From: Desulfurobacterium sp.
GTDB taxonomy: Bacteria; Aquificota; Aquificia; Desulfurobacteriales; Desulfurobacteriaceae
Direction: 5' to 3'
DNA: 11,578 nt
NCBI GenBank assembly: GCA_003978805.1
Contig: QNYI01000004.1
Coordinates: 1 to 11,578 of the forward strand
Positions 1 to 8,868 of the stretch are shown piece by piece. The notes under the pieces are model-generated. The model had not been told where the DNA came from and searched no databases. It was given only the letters and a program-made list of their open reading frames with translations. The position numbers were made by a program, and so were the translations under genes. Each line of letters starts with the position of its first letter. Position 1 is the stretch's first letter.

Positions 1-20
1 GGCGGTGCCAGGCCTTTTTT
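1..20 (+). terminator. Possible 3' arm and T-tract of a terminator cut by the window edge
   Basis: The window opens with a GC-rich stretch (ggcggtgccaggcc) followed by six Ts at 15-20. This looks like the 3' half of an intrinsic terminator for a plus-strand gene lying to the left, convergent with valS. The 5' arm is not in view, so the hairpin cannot be confirmed. Because bases 8-10 read CCA, the 3' end of another RNA gene is an alternative. Confidence 0.25.
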
Positions 21-26
21 AGTTTT

Positions 27-50
27 ACCCCTCCCTTTAAAGGGAGGGGT
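27..50. other. Perfect 24-nt palindrome overlapping the valS stop codon
   Basis: The arms accccctccct-like (27-38) and agggaggggt-like (39-50) are exact reverse complements. Folded, they give a 10-bp GC-rich stem with a TTAA loop. The valS stop (TAA on the minus strand, 37-39) lies in the loop and the last four valS codons form one arm. On the minus strand the hairpin is followed by an A-rich run, not a U-run. On the plus strand it is followed by gaatatttt, which is only weakly T-rich. It could be a 3' mRNA stability hairpin or a poor terminator; the symmetry is certain, the role is not. Confidence 0.5.
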
Positions 51-2676
51 GAATATTTTCAAGCTGTTTTAGTGTGTTGCTAAGCTTTCCGTAAATTTCC
101 TTCAGCTCTTCAAGTTCACTACGGTTCTTCTCAATAACTTCCTTTGGAGCTCTCTTCAGGAAGTTCTCGTTTGAAAGCTTCTTCTCAAGCTTCTTAATGT
201 CCTTCTCTAAGCCTGAGAGCTTCTTCTTAATTCTCTCTATCTCTTTGGCAACGTCTATCAGCTCGCCAACTCTAACGTAAACCTCAACTCCCGGAAGGAA
301 GAAGGATACACAGCCAGAGGGAACTTCTTCTGTCCTTTGGAGCTCCGAAACCCTTGCAAGCTGTTTTATTGAAGGCGTCATAACAGAAATCGTTCTAAGG
401 AGCTCCTCATCGCTACTTTTTACAAAGACTTCAACCTTAGTAGAAGGAGGAATGTTCAGCTCTGCCTTTGTGTTCCTTATTCCCCTTATTATCTCCTTAA
501 CGGTTTCTACAGGCTCAACAGCACCTTCAAACTTAAATTCAGGTAAAGGCCACGGTGCTATAACGATGGACTCTGCGTCCTTATTCGGTAGCTTCTGGTA
601 AATTTCTTCTGTAAGGAAGGGCATTATCGGGTGGAGAAGCTTTAAAGAATCCCTTAGGACAGTTAGGAGAACGTGAACGGCAGTTCTCTTCTCCTCGTCG
701 CTTCCCTTAAAGATCCTCTGCTTCGTAAACTCAACGTACCAGTCAGCAAACTCGTGCCAGAGGAACTGGTAGATGACCTTGGCAGCCTCGTTAAACCTGT
801 AGTTTTCAAGCTCCCTGTCAACGATTTCAACTGTCTCTGAGAGTTTTGTCAGTATCCACCTATCTTCCGGCTGATAGGCAACAGCTCCTTCAAGCTCTAC
901 CTGCTCGGTAGCAGAAAGGACGAACCTTGCAATGTTCCACACCTTGTTCGCAAAGTGCTTGTAGCCCTCAATGATTTTCTCAGATAGCCTTATATCCCTT
1001 CCTTGAGCTGCTAGGGCTGCCAGTGTAAACCTTAAAGTGTCAGCTCCGTACTTTTCTACCATCTCAAGGGGGTCTATAACGTTGCCCTTTGTCTTACTCA
1101 TTTTTTGACCGCGCTCGTCCCTAACAAGGGCGTGAACGTAGACGTCGGAGAATGGCTTTTTACCGGTAAAGTGGTAACCCATCATCATCATACGGGATAC
1201 CCAGAAGAATATGATGTCAAAGCCCGTCACGAGGAGGTCTGTCGGGTAGAAGGCCTTTAAGTCGTCAGTTTCTTCCGGCCAGCCGAGGGTTCCAAAAGGC
1301 CAGAGGGCAGAGCTAAACCACGTATCAAGGACGTCCTCATCTTGGTAGAGCTCTATGCTGCCGCAGTTTTCACACTTCTCCGGAGCTCTCTCTGCAACGT
1401 TTATATGCCCGCACTCCTCACAGTACCAAGCAGGAATCCTGTGCCCCCACCATATTTGACGGGAGATACACCAGTCCCTAAGGTTGTACATCCAGTCAAA
1501 GAAGGTGTTCTCCCACTGCTTAGGAATGAACTTTATCTCTCCCTCTTTAACGGCCTCTATAGGCTTTTCGGCCAACGGCTTAGTCTTCACAAACCACTGG
1601 TCTGAGAGGTAAGGTTCAACGACGGTCTTACACCTGTAGCAGTGGCCGACGGCGTGAACGTGGGGCTCAACCTTTTCAAGGAGTCCCTCTTCTTTTAAGA
1701 GGGAAACTATAGCCTCCCTCGCTTCAAACCTGTCCACGCCTTTAAACGGCTCTACAGTTATCCTTCCCCAGTCATCCATAACGGAGATGGCAGGAAGCCC
1801 GTGCCTTTGACCTATTTCAAAGTCGTTAAAGTCGTGAGCCGGAGTAATCTTCACAACTCCAGTTCCAAACTCTGGGTCAACGTACTCATCGGCAATTATC
1901 GGTATCTCCCTGTTTACTATCGGCAGCCTTACCTTTTTGCCCACCAAACTTTTATACCTTTCGTCATTCGGATTTACAGCTACAGCAACGTCTCCCAGCA
2001 TCGTCTCAGGCCTTGTCGTAGCGACAACAACGTAACCGTCCCCATCAACCAAGGGATAGCGAATGTACCAGAGGTTACCCTTAACCTCCTCGTGTTCAAC
2101 TTCAAGGTCTGAAAGGGCGGTATGACACCTCGGACACCAGTTTATCAGCCTCTTTCCCCGATAGATGAGACCTTTTCTGTAGAGCTCAACGAATGCTCTC
2201 CTCACTGCCCTTGAAAAGCCCTCGTCCATTGTAAAGCGTTCCCTATCCCAGTCGCAGGACGTCCCAAGCTTTTTAAGCTGGTTGATTATCCTGCTACCGT
2301 ACTCCTCCTTCCACTTCCATACCCTCTTTACAAACTCCTCCCTCCCTACATCGTGACGGGTTAAACCTTCCTTTGCAAGCTCCTTCTCCACGACCCACTG
2401 GGTAGCTATCCCTGCGTGGTCTGTCCCCGGAATCCAACAGACTTCATAACCTTTCATCCTCTTCCAGCGACAGATAATATCCTGCAGAGTAGAGTTTAAG
2501 GCGTGCCCTACGTGGAGAACCCCCGTTACGTTGGGAGGAGGGAGAACAACGCTGAACTTCTTCTTCTCCCCTGAGAGAACTTTCTTCTCGTCGGCGTGAA
2601 AGTATCCCTTTTCAAGCCAGAACCGGTACCATTTATCCTCAAAAAGGGCAGGATTGTAGGTCGGAGCCAGCTCCAT
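37..2676 (-). CDS. valS: Valine--tRNA ligase (ValRS)
   Basis: Class Ia aminoacyl-tRNA synthetase that charges tRNA-Val in the cytoplasm and edits misactivated Thr. The 879 residues match the usual bacterial length. Visible in order: the HIGH-type motif HVGH at 55-58 within PPPNVTGVLHVGH; the CP1 editing domain with TTRPET at 220-225 and HDFND at 281-285; a zinc-ribbon-like set of cysteines at 419, 422, 435 and 438; the KMSKS-type loop KMSKT at 525-529; the anticodon-binding helical domain; and a Lys/Glu-rich C-terminal coiled coil in about the last 70 residues, typical of ValRS. The ATG at 2674-2676 is chosen because AAGGAGG lies 6 nt before it. The open frame continues upstream to 2823, but that extension is antisense to tRNA-Arg and not family sequence. 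KMSKT in place of KMSKS is a mild variant. The gene is divergent from tRNA-Arg(ACG). Confidence 0.97.
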   Translation of the reverse strand: MELAPTYNPALFEDKWYRFWLEKGYFHADEKKVLSGEKKKFSVVLPPPNVTGVLHVGHALNSTLQDIICRWKRMKGYEVCWIPGTDHAGIATQWVVEKELAKEGLTRHDVGREEFVKRVWKWKEEYGSRIINQLKKLGTSCDWDRERFTMDEGFSRAVRRAFVELYRKGLIYRGKRLINWCPRCHTALSDLEVEHEEVKGNLWYIRYPLVDGDGYVVVATTRPETMLGDVAVAVNPNDERYKSLVGKKVRLPIVNREIPIIADEYVDPEFGTGVVKITPAHDFNDFEIGQRHGLPAISVMDDWGRITVEPFKGVDRFEAREAIVSLLKEEGLLEKVEPHVHAVGHCYRCKTVVEPYLSDQWFVKTKPLAEKPIEAVKEGEIKFIPKQWENTFFDWMYNLRDWCISRQIWWGHRIPAWYCEECGHINVAERAPEKCENCGSIELYQDEDVLDTWFSSALWPFGTLGWPEETDDLKAFYPTDLLVTGFDIIFFWVSRMMMMGYHFTGKKPFSDVYVHALVRDERGQKMSKTKGNVIDPLEMVEKYGADTLRFTLAALAAQGRDIRLSEKIIEGYKHFANKVWNIARFVLSATEQVELEGAVAYQPEDRWILTKLSETVEIVDRELENYRFNEAAKVIYQFLWHEFADWYVEFTKQRIFKGSDEEKRTAVHVLLTVLRDSLKLLHPIMPFLTEEIYQKLPNKDAESIVIAPWPLPEFKFEGAVEPVETVKEIIRGIRNTKAELNIPPSTKVEVFVKSSDEELLRTISVMTPSIKQLARVSELQRTEEVPSGCVSFFLPGVEVYVRVGELIDVAKEIERIKKKLSGLEKDIKKLEKKLSNENFLKRAPKEVIEKNRSELEELKEIYGKLSNTLKQLENIHPSL

Positions 2677-2682
2677 CTTCTT

Positions 2683-2689
2683 CCTCCTT
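2683..2689 (-). promoter_or_regulatory. Shine-Dalgarno site fixing the valS start
   Basis: On the minus strand AAGGAGG ends 6 nt before the ATG at 2674-2676. It is a near-perfect anti-16S match and settles the start codon against the longer open frame that runs through the tRNA-Arg gene. Confidence 0.85.
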
Positions 2690-2702
2690 ACCGTTTTGGG
2701 AA

Positions 2703-2734
2703 TTGAAAAGAAAAAAGTTCGGGATAAATTTATA
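2703..2734 (+). promoter_or_regulatory. Divergent promoter region of tRNA-Arg/tadA (plus) and valS (minus)
   Basis: Only 69 bp separate the valS ATG from the tRNA-Arg 5' end, so both promoters should lie here or in the gene edges. On the plus strand TTGAAA (2703-2708) is a 4/6 or better -35 match. Its best -10 partner at 16 bp is TAAATT (2725-2730), which would start RNA about 9 nt before the tRNA. The AT-rich core is a palindrome, ATAAATTTAT (2724-2733). On the minus strand it offers TATAAA (2729-2734) as a -10 for valS, but without a convincing -35. The region is well supported by layout; the exact hexamers are tentative. Confidence 0.45.
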
Positions 2735-2745
2735 GCAGAAAATAC

Positions 2746-2822
2746 GCGCCCGTAGCTCAACTGGATAGAGCGTGGGACTACGGATCCCAAGGTTGCAGGT
2801 TCGACTCCTGCCGGGCGCGCCA
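2746..2822 (+). tRNA. tRNA-Arg, anticodon ACG (ICG after editing)
   Basis: A 77-nt cloverleaf with 7-bp acceptor stem (GCGCCCG/CGGGCGC), discriminator G and encoded CCA. The D stem is GCTC/GAGC, the anticodon stem TGGGA/TCCCA with loop CTACGGA, and the T stem GCAGG/CCTGC with loop TTCGACT. The anticodon at 34-36 is ACG. In bacteria this is the standard substrate of TadA, which makes inosine at position 34 so that CGU, CGC and CGA can be read. The gene for TadA starts 18 nt downstream. Confidence 0.97.
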
Positions 2823-2829
2823 TTTTTTT
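2823..2829 (+). terminator. T7 run directly after tRNA-Arg CCA (possible attenuator)
   Basis: Seven Ts follow the CCA without a gap, so the GC-rich acceptor/T arm plus U-run resembles an intrinsic terminator. tadA has no room for its own promoter in the 18-nt gap, so read-through of this site must supply its mRNA. The function is inferred from sequence shape only. Confidence 0.25.
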
Positions 2830-2840
2830 AAGGCTCTTAG

Positions 2841-3305
2841 ATGGAAGACCTGAAGTTCCTGAGAGAGGCTCTTAAGGAGGCCAAAAAGGCTTACGAGCTC
2901 GGTGAAGTCCCAATAGGAGCCATAGTTGTAAGGGACGGGGAAATTGTAGCCCGTGCTTTTAACCGCAAGGAGTTCCTTCAGGATCCGACAGCTCACGCAG
3001 AGGCTTTAGCAATAAGAGAAGCCTCACGAAAGCTCAACTCTTGGCGATTAACCGACTGTACCCTCTACTCAACCGTTGAGCCGTGTATAATGTGCTGCGG
3101 TGTTATAATTCAATCAAGGGTTAGAAGGGTTGTCTACTCTTTGCCCGATCCAAAATTTGGGGGAGTAGAGAGTCTCTATTCAATACTTGCAGATAAAAGG
3201 ATTAACCATAGGCCGGAAGTTAATAGAATATACCTACCCGAAGCTGAGGAGCTCCTTAAGGAGTTCTTTAAGGCTTTAAGGGAGAGGTGCCGGAGTCTGG
3301 CTTAA
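2841..3305 (+). CDS. tadA: tRNA-specific adenosine deaminase TadA
   Basis: Zinc-dependent deaminase converting A34 to inosine in tRNA-Arg(ACG), the tRNA encoded just upstream. The 154 residues are close to the family's usual 150-165. The catalytic core is HAE at 52-54 (zinc ligand H52, proton-shuttling E54) and PCIMC at 81-85 (zinc ligands C82 and C85). The C-terminal helix (about 136-146) is also typical of TadA. The start is the first ATG after the tRNA, with only a weak AAGG (2830-2833) 7 nt upstream. The last 25 nt (part of R147 through A154 and the TAA) lie inside tRNA-Ser(CGA), and the stop codon is in the sequence of its D loop. RNase P cleavage before 3281 would leave a stop-less mRNA of 146 whole codons. 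The tail RERCRSLA lies beyond the conserved fold and is probably dispensable. Other cytidine-deaminase-fold enzymes are less likely, given the full length match and the substrate next door. Confidence 0.95.
   Translation: MEDLKFLREALKEAKKAYELGEVPIGAIVVRDGEIVARAFNRKEFLQDPTAHAEALAIREASRKLNSWRLTDCTLYSTVEPCIMCCGVIIQSRVRRVVYSLPDPKFGGVESLYSILADKRINHRPEVNRIYLPEAEELLKEFFKALRERCRSLA
3101..3109 (+). promoter_or_regulatory. Possible extended -10 promoter inside tadA for tRNA-Ser/recA
   Basis: Within tadA, TGTTATAAT is an exact extended -10 (TG-N-TATAAT). A second TATAAT lies at 3086-3091. No good -35 is seen at 16-18 bp. It would start RNA near 3115, ahead of tRNA-Ser and recA. The bases encode ordinary TadA residues, so chance is possible. 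Confidence 0.3.
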
Positions 3306-3375
3306 CGGGCCCGACTCGAAATCGGGTGTGCGGGTAACCCCCGCACCGCGGGTTCAAATCCCGCCCTCTCCGCCA
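3281..3375 (+). tRNA. tRNA-Ser, anticodon CGA
   Basis: A 95-nt type II tRNA: acceptor GGAGAGG/CCTCTCC, discriminator G and encoded CCA; 3-bp D stem CCG/CGG; anticodon stem CCCGA/TCGGG with loop CTCGAAA (anticodon CGA, reads UCG); a 21-nt variable region folding through TGCGGG/CCCGCA; and T stem GCGGG/CCCGC with loop TTCAAAT. The long variable arm is the identity mark of serine tRNAs. Its first 25 nt are also the end of tadA, with the tadA TAA inside the D loop. recA follows after a 38-nt gap. Confidence 0.97.
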
Positions 3376-3382
3376 TTTTTTT
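3376..3382 (+). terminator. T7 run directly after tRNA-Ser CCA
   Basis: Seven Ts follow the CCA, the same arrangement as after tRNA-Arg. It could end some transcripts before recA. No other hairpin or promoter is evident in the 38 nt before recA, so recA needs read-through or an internal promoter upstream. Confidence 0.25.
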
Positions 3383-3413
3383 CTTTAAACCCTTATTCTC
3401 TAAAGGAGCGTTG

Positions 3414-4409
3414 ATGGAAGAGGAAAAGAGAAAGGTCTTAGAAGAGGCGCTGAAGAGAATTAAGAAAGAGTTTGGCGAAGGCTCTGTAATGTTCTTGGGC
3501 GAAAAGCCCGTAGAAAAGGTACCTACAATATCAACAGGCTCTATAGCCATAGACAGAGCTACAGGGATCGGCGGAATTCCCCGTGGGAGGATAACCGAGA
3601 TATACGGCCCAGAATCCTCAGGTAAGACCACCTTAGCCCTCCACGTTATAGCAAACGTCCAGAGGGAAGGCGGAATCGCCGCCTTTATAGATGCAGAGCA
3701 CGCCCTTGCCCCAACTTACGCCAGAAAGCTCGGGATAAACCTTGACGAACTTTTGGTATCCCAGCCGGACAGCGGAGAACAGGCCCTTGAAATTGCCGAG
3801 ACGTTAGTAAGAAGCGGAGCAGTTGACGTAATCGTCGTTGACTCCGTTGCAGCCCTCGTTCCTGAGGATGAGATAAAGGGAGACATGGGACAGGCACACG
3901 TAGGCCTTCAGGCAAGGCTCATGTCTCAGGCCCTACGGAAACTTACCGCCGCAACGAGCAGGAGTAACTGCGCGCTGATATTCATCAATCAGGTAAGGGA
4001 GAAAATAGGTGGGGGAAGCTACGGCGGTCCCCAAGAGACAACAACGGGAGGTAGAGCTCTCAAGTTCTACGCATCCATGAGGATTGACATAAGGAGCATT
4101 GGCCAGATAAAGGGAAAGGCCGACGAAAGGATAGGCCACAAGGCAAAAGTAAAAATCGTTAAAAACAAGTTAGCTCCTCCCTTTAGGGAAGCCATCGTGG
4201 AAATCTACTACGGAGAGGGAATTTCAAGGGAGGCAGACCTTCTAAACCTCGGGGAGGAACTCGGAATTGTAAAGAAGAGCGGTGCTTGGTACTCCTTTAA
4301 TGATGTAAGGCTCGGACAGGGTAAGGAGAACGCAAGGGTCTTCCTCAAAGAGAACCCGGAAATTGCTTCCGAGCTTGAAAGAAAAATAATGGAGGTTATC
4401 GGTGGCTAA
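3414..4409 (+). CDS. recA: Recombinase RecA
   Basis: ATP-dependent strand-exchange protein for homologous recombination and repair. It has 331 residues, slightly shorter than the 350-residue family norm because the acidic C-terminal tail is short. Visible: N-terminal oligomerisation helix (1-25), Walker A GPESSGKT at 65-72, the [10 protein letters not shown] segment at 91-100, Walker B VIVVDS at 139-144, the NQVREKIG segment from 192, loop L2 followed by [14 protein letters not shown], and the C-terminal SGAWYSF region at 289-295. Loop L2 is odd: GGGSYGGPQ (200-208) replaces the common GVMFGNP, with two more residues than that form and Tyr where Phe usually sits. ATG 3414 is preferred over TTG 3411 because AAAGGAG (3402-3408) lies 5 nt before the ATG but only 2 nt before the TTG. 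I see no SOS box upstream. The end overlaps the pilT-like gene by 8 nt. Confidence 0.97.
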   Translation: MEEEKRKVLEEALKRIKKEFGEGSVMFLGEKPVEKVPTISTGSIAIDRATGIGGIPRGRITEIYGPESSGKTTLALHVIANVQREGGIAAFIDAEHALAPTYARKLGINLDELLVSQPDSGEQALEIAETLVRSGAVDVIVVDSVAALVPEDEIKGDMGQAHVGLQARLMSQALRKLTAATSRSNCALIFINQVREKIGGGSYGGPQETTTGGRALKFYASMRIDIRSIGQIKGKADERIGHKAKVKIVKNKLAPPFREAIVEIYYGEGISREADLLNLGEELGIVKKSGAWYSFNDVRLGQGKENARVFLKENPEIASELERKIMEVIGG

Positions 4410-5496
4410 GATAGAACTGAAAGCTCTACTAACGCAGGCTTTTAAGCTCGGGGCCTCCGACGTTCACCTTAGGGTAAAACTTCCCCCTTACTTCAGGATA
4501 AACGGAAAGCTCGTCAGAACCGACCTGCCTGTCCTTGAAGCAAGCGATATCCACGCCTACGTAAAAGAGATATTGCCGGTAGACAAGAAAAAGGACATTC
4601 CGTACATAAAAAACCTTGACCTTGCCTACAGCATCCCGGGAATTTGTCGCTTCAGGGTAAACATCTTTAAGCAGAGGGGAACTTTTGCCATTGTAATGCG
4701 TGCCATTCCGGCAGAGATTCCCACCATTGACAAGCTCAACCTGCCGAGCGTCCTGAAAAAAATAGCCCTCTACCAAAGGGGACTCGTCCTCGTAACAGGT
4801 TCAACGGGTTCGGGTAAATCAACGACCTTAGCGGCAATGCTGGAGGAGCTGAACAACCACGATTCCCGCGTAGTTATTACAATTGAAGACCCCATAGAGT
4901 ACCTGCACAGGGACAAGAAGTGTATCTTCTACCAGCGTGAAGTTGGTGACGACGCCGACGACTTCTTCACAGCCTTAAGGGCGGCCCTTCGGGAGGACCC
5001 GGACGTTATCCTCGTCGGCGAGATGAGGGATCCGGAGACGGTAAGAACTGCCTTAGACGCCGCAGAAACGGGTCACATGGTATTCTCCACACTTCACACC
5101 CTTGATGCAAAGGAAACTATAAACAGGATTATCTCTTTCTTCCCTCCCCACCACCAGCAGGCCATAAGGTTCCAGCTTGCTTCCGTTTTAAAGGCCACAA
5201 TCTCCCAGAGGCTCCTACCGAGGGCAGACGGTAAAGGAAGGGTTCCGGCCGTTGAGGTAATGATAGTAACCGACGCAATAAGAGAAAGAATAATGAACCC
5301 TGAACTGACAGACGAAATTCCGGAGTTCATAGAAAAAGGAAGGGAAATTTACGGCTCCCAGACCTTTGACCAGTCCCTATACGACCTCTGGAGAAAGGGA
5401 CTCATTACGAAAGAGGATGCCCTCAAGTACGCAACAAGGCCTGACGACCTCAGGCTCAAGATGGAGGGAATCTTCTCTGGCGGTTTTGAAGCTTAA
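4402..5496 (+). CDS. pilT: PilT-family type IV pilus retraction ATPase
   Basis: Hexameric secretion-superfamily ATPase of 364 residues, expected on the cytoplasmic face of the inner membrane, where PilT powers pilus retraction, twitching and DNA uptake. Visible: N-terminal PAS-like domain with GASDVHLRV (17-25), Walker [10 protein letters not shown] (133-141), Asp box EDPIE (162-166), Walker B ILVGEMRD (203-210) and His box ending in FSTLHT (228-233). The length and absence of a PilB-type N-terminal extension favour PilT/PilU over PilB or GspE. The PilT hallmark AIRNLIRE is altered to AIRERI (292-297) followed by NPEL, so a PilU-like or second PilT paralogue is possible. The GTG start at 4402 has GGAGG (4391-4395) 6 nt ahead. 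It overlaps recA by 8 nt, which predicts translational coupling. No pilus structural genes are in view. Confidence 0.9.
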   Translation: MAKIELKALLTQAFKLGASDVHLRVKLPPYFRINGKLVRTDLPVLEASDIHAYVKEILPVDKKKDIPYIKNLDLAYSIPGICRFRVNIFKQRGTFAIVMRAIPAEIPTIDKLNLPSVLKKIALYQRGLVLVTGSTGSGKSTTLAAMLEELNNHDSRVVITIEDPIEYLHRDKKCIFYQREVGDDADDFFTALRAALREDPDVILVGEMRDPETVRTALDAAETGHMVFSTLHTLDAKETINRIISFFPPHHQQAIRFQLASVLKATISQRLLPRADGKGRVPAVEVMIVTDAIRERIMNPELTDEIPEFIEKGREIYGSQTFDQSLYDLWRKGLITKEDALKYATRPDDLRLKMEGIFSGGFEA

Positions 5497-5540
5497 AAAG
5501 AGGGGAGAAGGGGCTCTGCTAAAATTTCGCAAACTTTTAA

Positions 5541-8189
<2,649 letters not shown>

Positions 8190-8192
8190 CGC

Positions 8193-8220
8193 TTGACCCG
8201 ATTATTCACATTGCTATAAA
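8193..8220 (+). promoter_or_regulatory. Sigma70-type promoter of rplU-rpmA
   Basis: TTGACC (8193-8198, 5/6 to the -35 consensus) and TATAAA (8215-8220, 5/6 to the -10) are 16 bp apart, just after the alaS stop. RNA would start near 8227, giving a leader of about 32 nt with no visible structure. This is the clearest promoter in the window. Confidence 0.8.
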
Positions 8221-8258
8221 TTAACACCTCACTCTAACCACGTAGGGAGGTTCTCGGG

Positions 8259-8564
8259 ATGTACGCTGTTATAAAGACAGGCGGTAAGCAGTACGTCGTA
8301 GAGCCCGGTCAGGTTTTAAAGGTTGAGAAGCTCAACCTACCTGAGGGCTCTGAGGTAGAGTTTGAAGCGCTCATGGTAAGGGACGAAAACGGCGTGAAGG
8401 TAGGAGAGGAAGCCAAGGGAACAAAGGTAAAGGCTACCGTTGTAAGACACGGCAAGGGTAAGAAAATCATCGTATTCAAGTACAAGGCTAAGAAGCACTA
8501 CCAGAGGAAGTACGGCCACCGCCAGCACTTTACAGAAATCCAGATTAACGAAATCGTAAGCTAA
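8259..8564 (+). CDS. rplU: 50S ribosomal protein bL21
   Basis: Large-subunit protein that binds 23S rRNA. The 101 residues match the family length (103 in E. coli). Diagnostic segments are the N-terminal [17 protein letters not shown] and, near the C-terminus, the basic [14 protein letters not shown] followed by FTEIQI. The start has GGGAGG (8245-8250) 8 nt ahead. It is first in the usual rplU-rpmA pair, with 13 nt between the genes. Confidence 0.97.
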   Translation: MYAVIKTGGKQYVVEPGQVLKVEKLNLPEGSEVEFEALMVRDENGVKVGEEAKGTKVKATVVRHGKGKKIIVFKYKAKKHYQRKYGHRQHFTEIQINEIVS

Positions 8565-8577
8565 TCGGGGGTTCGTC

Positions 8578-8832
8578 ATGGCTCATAAAAAAGGAATGGG
8601 TTCTACGAAAAACGGTAGGGACTCCATAGGTAAAAGACTTGGTCTTAAAAGGCACGACGGACAGGTCGTAAAGGCCGGAAACATCCTCGTAAGGCAGAGG
8701 GGAACTTCTATCCACCCCGGCCTCAACGTCGGAATGGGAAGGGACTACACCCTCTTTGCCCTCATTGATGGAGTTGTAAGGTACGAAAGGAGACGCGGAA
8801 AGAAAGTCGTAAGCGTATATCCCATCCAATAA
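8578..8832 (+). CDS. rpmA: 50S ribosomal protein bL27
   Basis: Large-subunit protein whose N-terminal tail reaches the peptidyl-transferase centre. It has 84 residues. [16 protein letters not shown] at the N-terminus and [14 protein letters not shown], then [14 protein letters not shown], are diagnostic. The mature-type MAHKKG begins at the first codon, so there is no cleavable pre-sequence as seen in Firmicutes. The Shine-Dalgarno is poor (GGGGG at 8567-8571), which suggests that translation relies partly on ribosomes arriving from rplU. A terminator follows within 7 nt of the stop. Confidence 0.97.
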   Translation: MAHKKGMGSTKNGRDSIGKRLGLKRHDGQVVKAGNILVRQRGTSIHPGLNVGMGRDYTLFALIDGVVRYERRRGKKVVSVYPIQ

Positions 8833-8838
8833 TACCCG

Positions 8839-8859
8839 CCCCGCTCCTGCGGGGTTTTT
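8839..8859 (+). terminator. Intrinsic terminator of rplU-rpmA
   Basis: Six-base-pair GC stem CCCCGC (8839-8844) / GCGGGG (8849-8854) with TCCT loop, then TTTTT (8855-8859). Read from the minus strand the hairpin lacks a U-run, so it serves rpmA and not the convergent membrane-protein gene. Confidence 0.9.
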
Positions 8860-8868
8860 CCTCTTCAC

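Noticed and set aside
1342..2112. Plus-strand open frames of 87 and 103 residues opposite valS
   Set aside because: They are shadows of the valS coding strand, with no family resemblance and no ribosome sites.
2677..2823. 49-residue N-terminal extension of the valS frame
   Set aside because: It is the antisense reading of tRNA-Arg and the promoter gap. The strong Shine-Dalgarno at 2683-2689 and family alignment both point to the ATG at 2676.
2778..2996. Minus-strand frame ending in ARQESNLQP-like sequence
   Set aside because: This is the well-known spurious protein produced by reading a tRNA gene antisense, here tRNA-Arg plus the start of tadA.
3376..3413. LexA/SOS operator before recA
   Set aside because: No E. 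coli- or Bacillus-type SOS palindrome is visible in the 38-nt gap or the adjacent tRNA-Ser.
3302..3631. Minus-strand frame with an [13 protein letters not shown] C-terminus
   Set aside because: Antisense of tRNA-Ser and of the recA start; another typical tRNA-antisense artefact with no ribosome site.
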